NCBI RefSeq assembly: GCF_046630445.1
Contig: NC_092342.1
Coordinates: 83,769,001 to 83,833,000, forward strand
Length of the DNA stretch: 64,000 nucleotides
Direction: 5' to 3'
Source: Rutidosis leptorrhynchoides
Lineage: Eukaryota; Streptophyta; Magnoliopsida; Asterales; Asteraceae
The notes below the pieces were generated by a model, which saw nothing but the letters and a program-made list of their open reading frames with translations, did no database searches and was not told the origin of the DNA. Made by a program: the position numbers and the translations under genes. Positions 24,829-37,055 of the stretch are shown here, in pieces (positions within the stretch are counted from its first letter, which is position 1; each line of letters starts with the position of its first letter).

Positions 24829-25279
24829 AGATATGCACTCGGTTGTGTTTTGTATGATTAATGTGATTTCTCTATATCTTGTTGTATGTTGTGTATAAAC
24901 TAGTTTACATTGCTTTGAGTTGCATATATTGTCATGACAAAAACGTAGATTTCTAGACTACGCGTGAGTGTGGTCGAGTTGTTTATACGGTAGAATCTGA
25001 CCACCAAAGATATGTTTGGACGCCCTTGTTATCCGTTAAGGTTCTTCAAGGGGTGTCCTCCTACCAACGAAAGCTAGAAAGTATTTCTTCTGGCGGTAGG
25101 TCTGAAATATGCCGAAAGACTTTTAATTTTAGTTGTGTCATATTCAGAGTCGTTACAGTGCATAAGTATATAAAATGAAATTTTATTGATGATTTATACG
25201 TAGAAATTATTTGAGTACATAAGTGCTTTTGCATTTCTTCCATCCGAGTGGGTGATCAGTCCTCCCGGTCGCAGATAAG
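24829..25279. other. Convergent 3' region between the Tat pol and its antisense ORF
   Basis: No coding frame or known motif. It lies where the two opposite reading frames converge, so it probably holds both 3' untranslated regions. Confidence 0.5.
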
Positions 25280-26635
25280 TTACACGTGATATTTCTTCAA
25301 ATGGAAGGCATGCCAAGGGCATTGTATCGGAACACCATCTGGTGTCTCCAGGTGGTATGCACCATACTCAGTTATGTCGACAACCCTATAGGGTCCCTCC
25401 CATATGGGGCCCAATTTTCTGACGTCTTGCTGTCGGCTGGCCTCGTTGCTGCGTAACACCAAATCGTTTAATTGAAAGTCCAGTGGCTTGACTTTTTTGT
25501 CAAAGTGGTTTGCGATTTGTTGTTTCTTTTCAGCTTGCCGGATATGTGCTATTGTCCGCCATTCTTCCAGAGCATCTAAGTTTTATCGTAATGCGTCATC
25601 GTTTTGTTGTTCATCGAATGCTGTTATTCGGTCGGTTGGGACAAGCACTTCAGCCAGTATAACCGCTTCGGTTCTGTACACCAGACTGAAAGGTGTTTCG
25701 TTCGTACTATCTTTCGGTGTTGTTCGGTGTGCCCATAGTACATGTTAGAGTTCATCCACCCATCCTTGTCGGTGTTTACCTAGTCTTGCTTTTATGCCGG
25801 CAACGATGTCTCTGTTAGTGACCTCGACTTGTCCATTGGCCTGTGAGTAGGCCACAGAAGTAAATGACTGTTGAATGTCCATGTCCGCACACCAGTCTTT
25901 AAATGGATTGTGTGAGAACTGCGTGCCGTTGTCGCTGACTATCTCTCGTGGTAAGCCAAAACGATAAATAATGTCCTCCCATACAAAGGTTAAGATTTTT
26001 CTTCCCGTAATCGTGCTTAACGGTTTCGCCTCAACCCATTTAGTAAAGTAGTCGATTGCGACTACTAGGAATTTAATGTTATCGACACCCCGTGGGAATG
26101 GGCCGACGATGTCGATCCCCCATTTGCAAAACAGCCAAGCGGCGTGTATGGGAATCATGTTTTGACGAGGGGATCTATTGGCGGGAGTGTGTATTTGGCA
26201 TGCCTAGCAGTTTACGATCAGGTCATATGTATCTCGATACATGTGTGGCCAGAAATAACCCATTCTCTTGATCCTGCTAACTATCGTTTGGTAGCCAGAG
26301 TGCGTTGAGCAGGCTCCCTCATGCATTTCCCGTATTATCTCTTTGGCCTGTGCTGGGCCAACGCACCTTAAGTAAGGCTCCATGAACGATTTCCTGTATA
26401 GGATGCAGTTTTTAAAATAATACATTGGTGCCCGCATTCGTATCCTACGGGCTTGTAATTTGTCTTCCGGGAGGGTACCATCGGCAAGGTATTTTATGAA
26501 GGGTGTCATCCAACATTCTTCTTCTGTTGTGATTGTCGCCATGAGGGTATCCTCTTCAGTTGACTTTCTTTCCAGTACTTCAACCATAACTTTTTTGGTA
26601 AAGTGATCGTATAACAAAGAGGCAAGCTTGCTCAA
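25280..26635 (-). pseudogene. Tat integrase
   Basis: One frame from 26635 to 25280 with stops near 26204, 25745 and 25583. Zinc-finger part: CSTHSGYQTIVSRIKRMGYF and the following C..C. Core: WGIDIVGPFP, IVSDNGTQF and AYSQANGQVE supply the D, D and E. C-terminal part: LGPIWEGPYRVVDITEYGAY and WHAFHLKKYHV. Two of the stops stand where a Gln codon (CAA/CAG) is expected, in keeping with C-to-T decay of methylated DNA. Not functional as it stands. Confidence 0.85.
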
Positions 26636-27042
26636 AGCATCTGCTTTCTTGTTGCGGTTACGGGGTATTTTATTATTTCAAACGTCCCGAAGGTGTTGGT
26701 TAGTGCCTTCGTAATTTCTAGGTATTTTTGCATCGATGTGTCTCTTTCTTTGAAGCTGCCGTTTAGCTGGCTTGCTACCAGTTGTGAGTCGACATAAGCT
26801 GTGAGTTGTCGTACGTCAATACTTTTAGCCAAGCGTAAACTAGCTATTAGTGCTTTGTATTTGGCCTCGTTGTTTGAGGCGGCGAACTTCAACTGGATAG
26901 CGTAAGTTATTTCTTCTCCGTTTGGGGAAATGAGGAGTATGCCTATGCCAGCCCCCTCCTCACTTGACGCCCCGTCCGTATATAGTTCCCAGAATTCGTG
27001 CATCCCTCTTCTTATAACTGTGGTTTGGCCTTTCTTGATCAT
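26632..27042 (-). pseudogene. Tat second RNase H (archaeal-type)
   Basis: WELYTDGASSEEGAGIGILL, SNNEAKYKALIASLRLA and VDSQLVASQLNG carry the D, E and D of an RNase H fold. A second RNase H in this place is diagnostic of the Tat lineage. A frameshift separates it from the first RNase H (overlap 26960-27042). Confidence 0.85.
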
Positions 27043-27340
27043 TGTCGTAAGGGAGCTCTATCAGGAAGTCTGCTATGACTTGGCCCTTGACCGAATGTCT
27101 AGCGAGGAAAGTGATTTCGTGCTCTCCGAGTTCTATTGCCCATTTCGCCATTCTTTCGGAGATTTTCGGCCTGGTCAGGATGTGTTTGATTGGTTGGTCC
27201 GTAAAGACTTGTATCAGATGTGCTTGGAAATATCGCCGTAGCCGTCTGGCTGTGTGTACTAAAGCGTAAATTAATTTTTCCATGGCCGGGTAGTTTACTT
27301 CCCCGTTTTGCAATACTTTACTTACAAAGTACACTGGCAT
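26960..27340 (-). pseudogene. Tat RNase H (first, RT-linked)
   Basis: MPVYFVSKVLQNGEVNYPAM, FTDQPIKHIL and GQVIADFLIELP match the gypsy RNase H of Tat elements. Separated from the RT frame by a short gap (27341-27382) containing a stop. Confidence 0.8.
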
Positions 27341-27382
27341 TTGAGTTTTACCCCTATTGGAAATTAGGACCGAGCTGATTGC

Positions 27383-28450
27383 CTAAGAGGAGGCAGCAAG
27401 GTATACCATGAGGGTTTCACCCGGTATATGTGCCGTTAATGCTGGCAGCTCTTTTAAGAATGCCTTCACATCCTGGAAGGCCCTCTTGGCCTCATCCGTC
27501 CAAATGAAATCTTTTTTGCTCAGGCAACCCTTTAACATCTGAAAAAAGGGGAGGGCCCTGTCTGCGGCTCGTGACAGAAACTTTGTGAGTGCCGCTAGCT
27601 TCCCGTTTAGGCTTTGCACGTCTTTTTTGCTCCTGGGTGACTGCATGTCTTCGATTGCTTGGATTTTCTTTGGGTTTGCCTTGATTCCTCTCAGAGTGAT
27701 CATGAAATCCAAGAAACAGCCTTCTTCCATTCCAAAAGGGCATTTTGACGGATTCAGTTTCATATTGATTTTGCGTAGCGAATCAAATGTTTCAATTATG
27801 TCTAAAATCATTTGTTCTTCTGTTTTGCTCTTGATGATGATGTCGTCCACGTACGCTTCGATATTTCGTCCGATTTGGTCCTGGAATGCTTTGTCGATTA
27901 CCTGTTGATATGTTGCTCCGGCATTCTTTAACCCAAATGGCATTTTGGTATAGCAGAAGATGCCTTTGTTCGTGAAGAATGCGGTTTTTTCTTCGTCGAT
28001 TTCTGCCATTGGCATTTGTTGGTAACCCCTGTATGCATCCAGGAAGCTTAGGAACTGGAAACCTAAGAGGGACTCAACGTTCCATTCTATTTCCGGTAGA
28101 GGGTAATTGTCTTTTGGGCATGCTTTGTTGATGTCTTTGTAGTCGACACACATGCGCCAAGATCCGTCTGCCTTCTTTACCATCACGGGGTTTGCCACCC
28201 ATGTTTGATATTTTACTTTTTTCATCATATCGGCGTCAACCAGTCATTGTACCTCGTTATCCAGGAATTCGCTCCGTTCTAACGCCATTGCTCTTTTCTT
28301 CTGAACGACCGGTGTGATATTCGGGTTTACGTTTAGCCGATGCTGGGCTATTTCCCGTGGGACACCCGTCATATCGGATGGTTCCCAGGCGAAGACGTCA
28401 ATATTTGCTGCTAAGAGTTTGCAGAGCGTAACCTTTGCGTTGGTGCTCAA
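27383..28450 (-). pseudogene. Tat reverse transcriptase
   Basis: One frame with TGA at 28244-28246. Upstream: VFAWEPSDMTGVPREIAQHR, the region before RT. Core: ADGSWRMCVDYKDINKACPK, FLDAYRGYQQMPM, KMPFGLKNAGATYQ and YVDD at residues 126-129 counted from 28228. The catalytic motif survives, but the enzyme is interrupted and its lead-in is out of frame with the protease. Confidence 0.9.
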
Positions 28451-29169
28451 GGTAGCGCCAATCTGGATACATTGGTCCGGATGCTTGAGATTTGGGGATA
28501 CGTAGCCATGTCATGGACAACAATATCACTAGTTCTTTTGAATATTTGCATACATTCGATTGGTTCCATTTCTTGCGTCCGGATTGTAGCGACTCCGGCT
28601 GGGGTCGGGAACTTCAGCATGTCGTGTACTGTTGACGTAATTATACCAAATTTCTGCATGGCATTACGTCGAAAGATAACGTTATACCGTGAGTCTATTT
28701 TGACTATGGTGAATTCGATGTCTGCCGCACTTTGGAAATATTATGTTCCCAAAATGACCTCCAGCGTGATGGAGCCCACCGGCCAAGTTGCAGCACTGTT
28801 GAATCCTTCCAATGGAAAAGTTGCGGCTTTCTTCTGCCGTCTGATGTTTTGTGGTATCTGCAAAAAACAATGTTCAAACATGACCTCTGCCCATGCGCCG
28901 GTGTTAGTGTATATTCGCCCAATTTGGCAGTTGGAGATATGTGCTCGTATGATAACAGGGTCTGAAGATGGGTTAATATTAAATAACGAGGGGAAGATGA
29001 TGGGTTCGTGCTTCCATTCATCTAATACCCCTGATTTTCTTCGCTGTCCCACGACCCATGAGTGAATCATATGCACATCAGCGTCGTTGGTGCTGTTTAT
29101 GCTTGTTTCTTCATCTTCCAGCTCATGGTGGCGAGTTGTGATTAATTTCGTACCTTTAGATAGCGCCAT
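28447..29169 (-). pseudogene. Tat protease region, active-site Asp lost
   Basis: Starts MALSKGTKLITTRHH at 29169; TAA at 28741-28743, then the same frame continues to 28447. The retropepsin motif reads YTNTGAWAEVMFEHCFL where Tat elements have DTGAS, so the catalytic Asp is Asn and the Ser is Trp; this protease cannot work. Little or no gag precedes it: ATG lies within 10 bp of a probable LTR border, so gag has probably been deleted. Confidence 0.75.
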
Positions 29170-29170
29170 T

Positions 29171-30085
29171 TGATCAAACCAAAATCGTTAGGCGTTAATA
29201 GATTTCGGGTTTGAGTGCTTGATTTGGGAAAAAGAGTAAGTCGAATGTTTTAACTCCAATAATTGTGCAAACCCCGATTTGGAATCTGGATTCCAAGGGC
29301 TTAAAACAATCGATGTAATTAACCTTATTCGATCGGAATCGAATAAGTTAATATCTAAAAATGAGAATCGACTCCGATGATGATCAGAGTGCTGATCAGA
29401 ATTAAGTTAACGACTGGAGTAATGCTACCGTAATTGATTTTTGCAGAGTAACGTTAATGCATCCAGTGTTATCTGTATGAAAGATCTTGTTTACGTTTTT
29501 ATAGACGTTTTAGAGGGAATGATGACATGGCACATGTCCCTTTCATGGTTGTAACGAACTTTGTCAATCCCGAAGGGTGACGTGGCACCTGTCCTTTTCA
29601 TGGGAATAACAGATCCTAACAAATTTCCCTAGATTCGCGGGCTGACGTGGCATGCAACTTGTTTGTATGCCTGTTCCGTTATCAAGTACCTGTTCTGGGA
29701 TGAAGTGTCTGCTCCGGGACAATGCACTTTCTTCGGGACGATGTGCTTGTCCCCGGAGGGTATCTTTATGCCGGTTTGAAATACCTTGACGATACTGACG
29801 GCATGTTGGTTCCGGTTAAGCACCACGGTGCTCTCAGTCTAGCCGGGAAGGTTTTGCTTTCTATTTATTCCAAGTGTTTCTTCACGGTTGTAGTTACCAT
29901 GATGCCGGTTATGTGTATGTCATCCGGGCTCTTAGTCTAGCCATTCGTTCGGCATGGTAAAGTTCCTGAGATGATGTCAGATGGATGTTGGGAAAGGGTC
30001 CGTATTTCGATACAGATGGTGCCCTGTAAGATCCTTGTCGGGATGCTTGCTTATTTTGAGACGGATCATTATTCGTATCATTAGA
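29171..30085 (-). mobile_element. Probable 5' LTR of the Tat element
   Basis: Non-coding, higher GC than the neighbours, ending on its left with TGATCA next to a minus-strand ATGGCGC that resembles the first bases of the TGGCGCC primer site of the Tat/Athila group. A TATA-like CTATAAAAACG lies at 29494-29504 on the minus strand. The right border is set where satellite similarity begins (about 30080-30090). No second copy is in view, so the ends are tentative. Confidence 0.5.
29494..29504 (-). promoter_or_regulatory. TATA box candidate of the Tat LTR
   Basis: The minus strand reads CTATAAAAACG about 330 bp before the protease ORF, a normal U3 position. Confidence 0.4.
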
Positions 30086-31518
30086 CACATTCACACGATG
30101 AATAGATAACGACACTATGAGCAAGACTTCCCGAAAGCTTGCTTCCATTCGAAATAGTTTTGAAGCCAAAAAAGTCGTTTTGCTATTTCTAAATGTGAAT
30201 TTTGAACTTTCAGGTTTTACGATAATTATTAACTTTGCATTTGAACTCTTATGCATATTTCAATACCATTTTGATACTTGTTTTTTATGTAAGACTTTAT
30301 TTAGGTTTAATGAGAATATTTTTGGGGTTAATATATCCCTACGAGCTACAAATCCTTACACGTTTATTGATATTTTGGTTTAATGGTTGGATTATTTTGT
30401 GACACTTTTTGATATCTCTAAATTAATAACACTATAATTTTTTTTTTTAAAAATTCATATTAAATGAAAATATATTTGACTATAGTTTCGTTTCGATAAT
30501 AATTCATGGCCGCAAAACACATTTTTGAGCACATTACGTTAGCCACATAATCGGGCCAAATTATGTGGCAAGCATGTTAAAAAAACTGCGGTTGAAAATT
30601 GGACACACTTTCGCATGATAAATAGATAACGACACTATGATCAAGACTTCTTGAAGGCTTGCTTCCATTCGAAATAGTTTTGACACCAAAAAAGTCGTTT
30701 TGCTATTTTTAAACATGAATTTTGAACTTTCAGATTTTACGATAATTATTAACTTCGAATTTAAACTCTTATGCATATTTCAATACCATTTTGATACTTG
30801 TTTTTTATGTAACACTTTATTTAGGTTTATTGAGAATATTTTTGGGGTTAATATATCCCTACTAGCCACAAATCCTTACACGTTTATGTGGCAAGCATGC
30901 TAAAAAACCTTCAGTTGAAAGTTGGACCCACTTTCTCAAGATAAATATATAATGACGCTATGAGCAAGATTTCCAGAAGGCTTGTTTCCTCGAAATAGTT
31001 TTGACGCAAAAAAAGTCGTTTTGCTATTTATAAAGGTGAATTTTTAAACTTTCAAATTTTATGATAATTATTACCTTTGAATTTGACCTCTTATGCATAT
31101 TTAAATACCATTTTGATACTTGTTTTTATGTAACACTTTATTTAGGTTCATTGGGAATATTTTTGGGGTTAATATATCCCTACTAGCCACAAATCCTTAC
31201 ACGTTTAGTGACATTTTAGTTTAATAGTTCGATTATTTTGTGACACTTTTTGATATCTCTCAATTCATAACTCTATATTTGTTTCTATTTTAAAATTTCA
31301 TGTTGAATGAAAATATATTTGACTATAGTTTCGTTTTGATAATAATTCATGGCCGCAAAACATATTTTTGAGCACATTACGTTAGCCACATAATCGGGCC
31401 AAATTATGTGGCAAGCATGTTAAAAAAACTTCGGTTGAAAATTGGACACACTTTCAACACGATGAATAGATAACGACACTATGAGCAACACTTCATAAAG
31501 GCTTGCTTCCATTCGAAA
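30086..31518. repeat. 520 bp satellite, block 1
   Basis: Tandem monomers marked by AGATAACGACACTATGAGCA at about 30104, 30624, 30946 (diverged) and 31468; spacing about 520, 322 and 522 bp. The short monomer lacks about 195 bp. Each full monomer contains the dyad GCCACATAAT...ATTATGTGGC with an 8 bp loop (for example 30542-30569). Repeated 60-100 codon frames on both strands are by-products of the repeat. Confidence 0.92.
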
Positions 31519-33168
31519 TGTAGGATCTTAGATCTCATGAATACCATGAATGTGAACAATTAACCACATGAATGTAGAGAGCATTAGTCAAACTAGTCAA
31601 CTATATTCCACGGCTCTCTTGAATACATTACAAATCAATAGCTAATGTTAGTGTTTCTAGGGAGCCTTGGATCCTTTATATAGCCCTCGTATAAAGGATC
31701 CTCCTTAAGGCTAGGGAAACATGTTTTACTCCTTCTCGGGGTTCTAACAATCTCCGCTAGGAGTGAGTCGGGTTTCCAAAAACTAACTCCCTAGTAATAC
31801 ATACAAGATTACAAGGAAAGAATCAACTATTGCGAACTAACTCCCCAATGATGTACGGTCGTTGATGAAATCTTGGATCTTCACTTTGAATCAACAAATG
31901 AACTCGTATCTCTAACATCGTCTTGGTCAATCATTACGCTCCAACCTCTTCCTTTGCATCCTCGAATTGTCGCGCTAACAATCTTCTTTTGACTTTGTTT
32001 GAGACTTGAACTTCATCGTGATATTTTTGGTCTTTCAACGGTCTTTGAATGTGCACAGCGGAATGCGCATTGAAGAACACATCACAAACTAAATATGTTA
32101 CCATCAATCCCTACCTTGACTTAGTTGTGATATATCTTTAGAATTTGCTTGCATTGAGAAGTTGTTTCAAAACTTTAGAAGCTCCCCCCTCAAAGTACAT
32201 GGGCTCTCATCAATGTGTCATGACATAAATACCGTTGGTTTCAATACCGAGACACGCCTCTTGAACTTTCTTCGTTCCAAATAGTACTTTTGATACTAGT
32301 CATATGAAAACTCCCCATATGATGTAGGATCTTCATCAAATCTCTAGCTCCCCCAAACAAACAATTCTTTCATTGAAGTTCGAGTCCAATACCGTACGCG
32401 TATTGAAGTTACAGTCGAATCATCATTTGGCTTTGATTATGAAACGTCGTCGAATTCTAGAAACTCCCCTTGATAACGCGTATGGGCACAAGTTTCAATT
32501 TTAGAAACCTTTCATGAACGTTCAAAGATTGTAGGGGAAGAATAAACCAATCTTCATCTATAACTCCCCATAAGATGCGGGCGTTCCTTTAAATCCTTCT
32601 TTGCTTCTCATCGAATCAAACAATAACTCGTGTGTACATCAACCATATACATATCTCCCCCACAATGATGCTTACACGAAGAAAATGCTTCATTATTTAA
32701 ATTGGTTGATGTACTCGGTAAATCTCCAAAGTATTGTAAATAACGCGTATGAGAAAAGCCTTGTGAATTCGAGCCTCGAAATATTAAGAAAAATGTGCTT
32801 TGGAAGGCTAGATTCGGTAAAGGACTTGGCCTGAAAATTTTGATAAGCTTTAGGGGCCAAAACTGTTAAAATTTGAGCCAGATTCGGTAAAGGACTGGTT
32901 GTGAAAAATTTTTAAACCTGTCAGGGACCAGAGATGTAAAATTCTCATAAGATTCACCAAATTCGGTAAATGGACTCAAATTTTTGTTGGGCTTATCAAA
33001 TTCGGCCAAGCCCAGCAAGTGGGGCGATAGTCCATTAAGATCCAAGTTGCGTACTAGGCTTATAAGGATTCGGTTGGCCCAAGTTAATGAAATAGGATTT
33101 GGTTGATCCATTAAGAATCTGAAAGGCCCTATAGCCACAAACAAGAATGATACCGAATACCAAATCGT
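31519..33168 (-). mobile_element. Copia-like fragment with one short LTR, inserted in the satellite
   Basis: LTR 31519-31749 (231 bp): minus strand TGTTAGAACC...CCTACA. A degenerate purine tract GCGGAGATTG follows, as upstream of many plant Copia 3' LTRs. The rest (31750-33168) has no ORF of note but holds repeated CTCCCC motifs. The second LTR is missing, and about 59 bp of satellite is lost at the right junction, so the right end was deleted. Confidence 0.65.
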
Positions 33169-35093
33169 TTTGAACTTTGAACTTTCAGATTTTACGATAA
33201 ATATTTTCTTTGCATTTGAGCTCTTATGCATCTTTCAATACCATTTTTATACTTGTTTTTTATGTAACACTTTATTTAGGTTTAATGAGAATATTTTTGA
33301 GGTTAATATATCCCTACTAGCCACAAATCCTTATACGTTTAGTGACATTTTGGTTTAATGGTTCGATTATTTTGTGACACTTTTAGATATCTCTCAATTC
33401 ATAACATTATAATTTTTTTAATTTTAAATTTCGTATTGAATGAAAATATATTTCACTATAGTTTTGTTTCGATAATAATTCATGGTCGCAAAACACATTT
33501 TTGGGCACATTACGTTGGCCACATAATCGGGTCAAATTATGTGGCAAGCATGTTAAAAAAACTTCGGTTGAAAATTGGACACAATTTCGCACGATGAATA
33601 GATAACGACACTATGAGCAAGAGTTCCTGAAGGCTTGCTTCCATTCGAAATAGTTTTGACGCCAAAAAAGTCGTTTTGCTATTTCTAAACGTGGATTTTG
33701 AACTTTCAGATTTTACGATAATTATTAACTCTGAATTTAAACTCTTATGCATATTTCAATACCATTTTGACACTTGTTTTTTATTGAACACTTTATTTAG
33801 GTTTGTTGAGAATATTGTTGGGGTTAATATATCCCTACTAGCCACAAATCCTTACACGTTTAGTGACATCTTGGTTTAATAGTTCGATTTATTTTGTGAC
33901 ACTTTTTGATATCTCTCAATTCATAACACTATAATTTTTTTTATTTTGAAATTTCATATTGAATGAAAATATATTTGACTATTGTTTCGTTTCGATAATA
34001 ATTCATGGCCGCAAAACACATTTTTGAGCACATTACTTTGGCCACATAATCGGGCCAAATTATGTGGCAAGCATGCTAAAAAAACTTCAGTTAAAAATTG
34101 GACGCACTTTCGCACGATAAATAGATAACGATGCTATGAGCAAGACTTCCTGAAGGCTTGTTTCCTCGAAGTAGTTTTGACGCAAAAAAGTCGTTTTACT
34201 ATTTCTAAAGGTGAATTTTAAACTTTCGGATTTTATAATAATTATTATCATTGCATTTGAACTCTTACGCATATTTAAATACCATTTTGATACTTGTTTT
34301 TTTTGTAACACTTTATTTAGGTTCATTGAGAATATTTTTGGGGTTAATATATCCCTACTAGCCACAAATCCTTACACGTTTAGTGACATCTTGGTTTAAT
34401 GGTTCGATTATTTTGTGATATCTCTCAATTCATAACACTATATTTGTTTCTATTTTAAAATTTCATGTTGAATGAAAATATAGTTCACTATAGTTTTGTT
34501 TCGATAATAATTCATAGCCGCAAAATACATTTTTGAGCACATTACGTTGGCCACATAATCGGGCCAAATTATGTGGCAAGCATGCTAAAAAAACTTCGAT
34601 TGAAAATTGGACACAACTTCACACAATGAATGGATAACGACACAATGAGCAAGACTTCCTAAAGGTTTGCTTCCATTCGAAATAGTTTTGACGTCAAAAA
34701 AGTCGTTTTGCTATTTCTAAAGGTGAATTTTAAACTTTCAGATTTTACGATATTTATTAACTTTGCATTTGAACTCTTATGCATATTTCAATACCATTTT
34801 GATACTTGTTTTTTATGTAACACTTTATTTAGGTTTAATGAGAATATTTTTGGGGTTAATATATCCCTACTAGACACAAATCCTTACATGTTTAGTGACA
34901 TTTTAGTTTAATGGTTCGATTATTTTGTGACACTCTTTGATATCTCTCAATTCATTACACTGTAATTTTTTTATTTTGAAATACCACATTGAATGAAAAT
35001 ATATTTGACTATAGTTTTTTTATATAATAATCCATGGCCGCAAAACACATTTTTGAGCACATTACGCTGGCAACATAATCGGGCAAAATTATG
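33169..35093. repeat. 520 bp satellite, block 2
   Basis: Resumes inside a monomer at 33169. Monomer marks at about 33600, 34122 and 34632 (spacing 522 and 510 bp). It ends in the right arm of a dyad, where the LTR at 35094 begins. Confidence 0.92.
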
Positions 35094-37021
35094 TGTAAAG
35101 ACCCATCCTAATCCATAAGAACGATTACAATAACATATGATTATATCGCGAGGTATTTGACCTCTATATGATACATTTTACAAAATTACATTCGTTTTAA
35201 AAGACAAACTTTCATTTACATCGAAAGTTGACAGGCATGCATACCATTTCGTAATATCTATCTATAAACGATCTAATCTGTCATTTACTTAATCATAATC
35301 TTTACTGAACTCAACGACTTGAATGCAACGTCTTTTGAAATATGCCATGAATGATTCCAAGTAATATCTTTAAAATGAGCTAATGCACAGCGGAAGATTT
35401 CTTTAATACCTGAGAATAAACATGCTTTAAAGTGTCAACAAAAAGGTTGGTGAGTTCATTAGTTTATCATAATCATTCATTTCCATCATTTTAATAGACC
35501 ACAAGAATTTCATTTCCATTTCTCATAAATATACGTCCCATGCATAGAGACAAAAATCATTCATATGGATTGAACACCTGGTAACCGACATTAACAAGAT
35601 GCATATAATAATATCCCCATCATTCTGGGACATCCATCGAACATGATAGAAAAACTCGAAGTACTAAAGCATCCGCTACAACGGATGGGGTTTGTTGGGC
35701 CCAATAGATCTATCTTTAGGATTCGTGTCAATTAGGGGTGCACTAATTCTCAAAATTAGTTATGTTCCCTAATTCTTAGGCTACCAAGCAAAAAGGCATA
35801 TTCGGCTCCGATCATTCAACCGTATAATGTAGTTTCGATTACTTGTGTCTATTTCATAAAACATTTATAAAAATTTCGTATGTATTCTCAGCCCAAAAAT
35901 ATAAAGGGTAAAAAGGCAAATGAAACTCACAATACTGTATTTCGTAGTAAAAATACATATGACGTTATTGAACAAGCGCAAGGTTGGCCTCGGATTCACG
36001 AACCTAAATTAATTATATATATTTATGTGTTGGTCAATATTTGTCTAACAAATTAGGTCAAATAATAGTGTATCACAATCCTAATGCTCGAGACTAATAT
36101 GCAAAAGTCAACAAAAGCCAATTTGACTCAAACTGATTTCCAAAATTTATACATGATTATAATATGGTTTAAATATCGTTATTTTATATTTTTAAAAATT
36201 TTTAAAAGATTTATTAGAGTAAATAATATAATTCATTTATTAATAAATAAAACTTTATATAAAAATATACTTTTATATATCCTAAGTAATAAAATTTATA
36301 AAGTTCATTTAATATCATAAAAATATTATGATAGGTTTTATTAAGGTAATTATATTATTTGTATTACATATTTATTTGATAAAATAACATTGATAATAAT
36401 AATAAGTAAAAGTTGTATTATTTTGTAATAATAATTATTATTATTCTATTAATAACAATATCAATATTTGTATTTACAAAAAAATGATATTATGATAAAA
36501 TGATAATTCTAATTATGATAACTTTAATATTTATGATACTTTTTAATATTAACTTTAAAATAATAATCTTATTTAAAATGATAATAATAATGATATTTTA
36601 TAAATACAATGACATTTCTATTAGAATGATAATTTTTGTTAAAATGATAGTTTTAATATTAACGATACTTTTAATAATAATAGTAAGAATGGAAATAATA
36701 AGAGCAATAATTTTATTTAAATCAATACCTTACAATATTTTAATTTCATCATGATACTCATACTCATTATTTCCCAAACAATTCATTTAATAGCTTTTAA
36801 TCATCTTTTATATGGCGTTCATATTAATGATAATAATAGTAATCATAATAATTAGGTGTTACTAATATTAGTTTTCATTATAATAATATTAATAATAATA
36901 AATATTATGGTAATATTAATGATAATAATAATACTAATTATAACTTTTACGATAGTAACAATAGTAATAATAATAAAATAACAATTTTTAATGATAATAC
37001 CTTTTATTGATAATGATGATG

Positions 37022-37055
<34 letters not shown>

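Larger units (their letters stand above)
23961..30085 (-). mobile_element. Decayed Tat-clade Ty3/gypsy element, 3' part displaced by the tandem insertion
   Basis: On the minus strand: probable 5' LTR (29171-30085), protease, RT, RNase H, a second RNase H and integrase, all broken by stops and shifts, then on the opposite strand a long ORF downstream of pol. A second RNase H between the first RNase H and integrase is the hallmark of the Tat/Ogre lineage. A gag of normal size is missing between LTR and protease. The element's 3' end and 3' LTR lie beyond the insertion, outside the window. Confidence 0.85.

Noticed and set aside
30542..30590. Helitron 3' end (hairpin then CTAA) in each satellite monomer
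   Set aside because: The hairpin is followed by AAGCATGCTAA in some monomers, but others read GTTAA, no TC start or A/T target site is visible, and the tandem arrangement is explained by a satellite.
33407..33592. Envelope-like or viral gene between satellite monomers
   Set aside because: Only satellite translation; no signal peptide, membrane pattern or conserved motif.
30117..34911. Many similar 60-105 codon frames on both strands (FELLCIFQYHFDTCFLCNTL and the reverse-strand MHKSSNAKLIIIVKSES type)
   Set aside because: They repeat with the 520 bp satellite monomer, change length freely between monomers and have no domain, so they are a by-product of the repeat.
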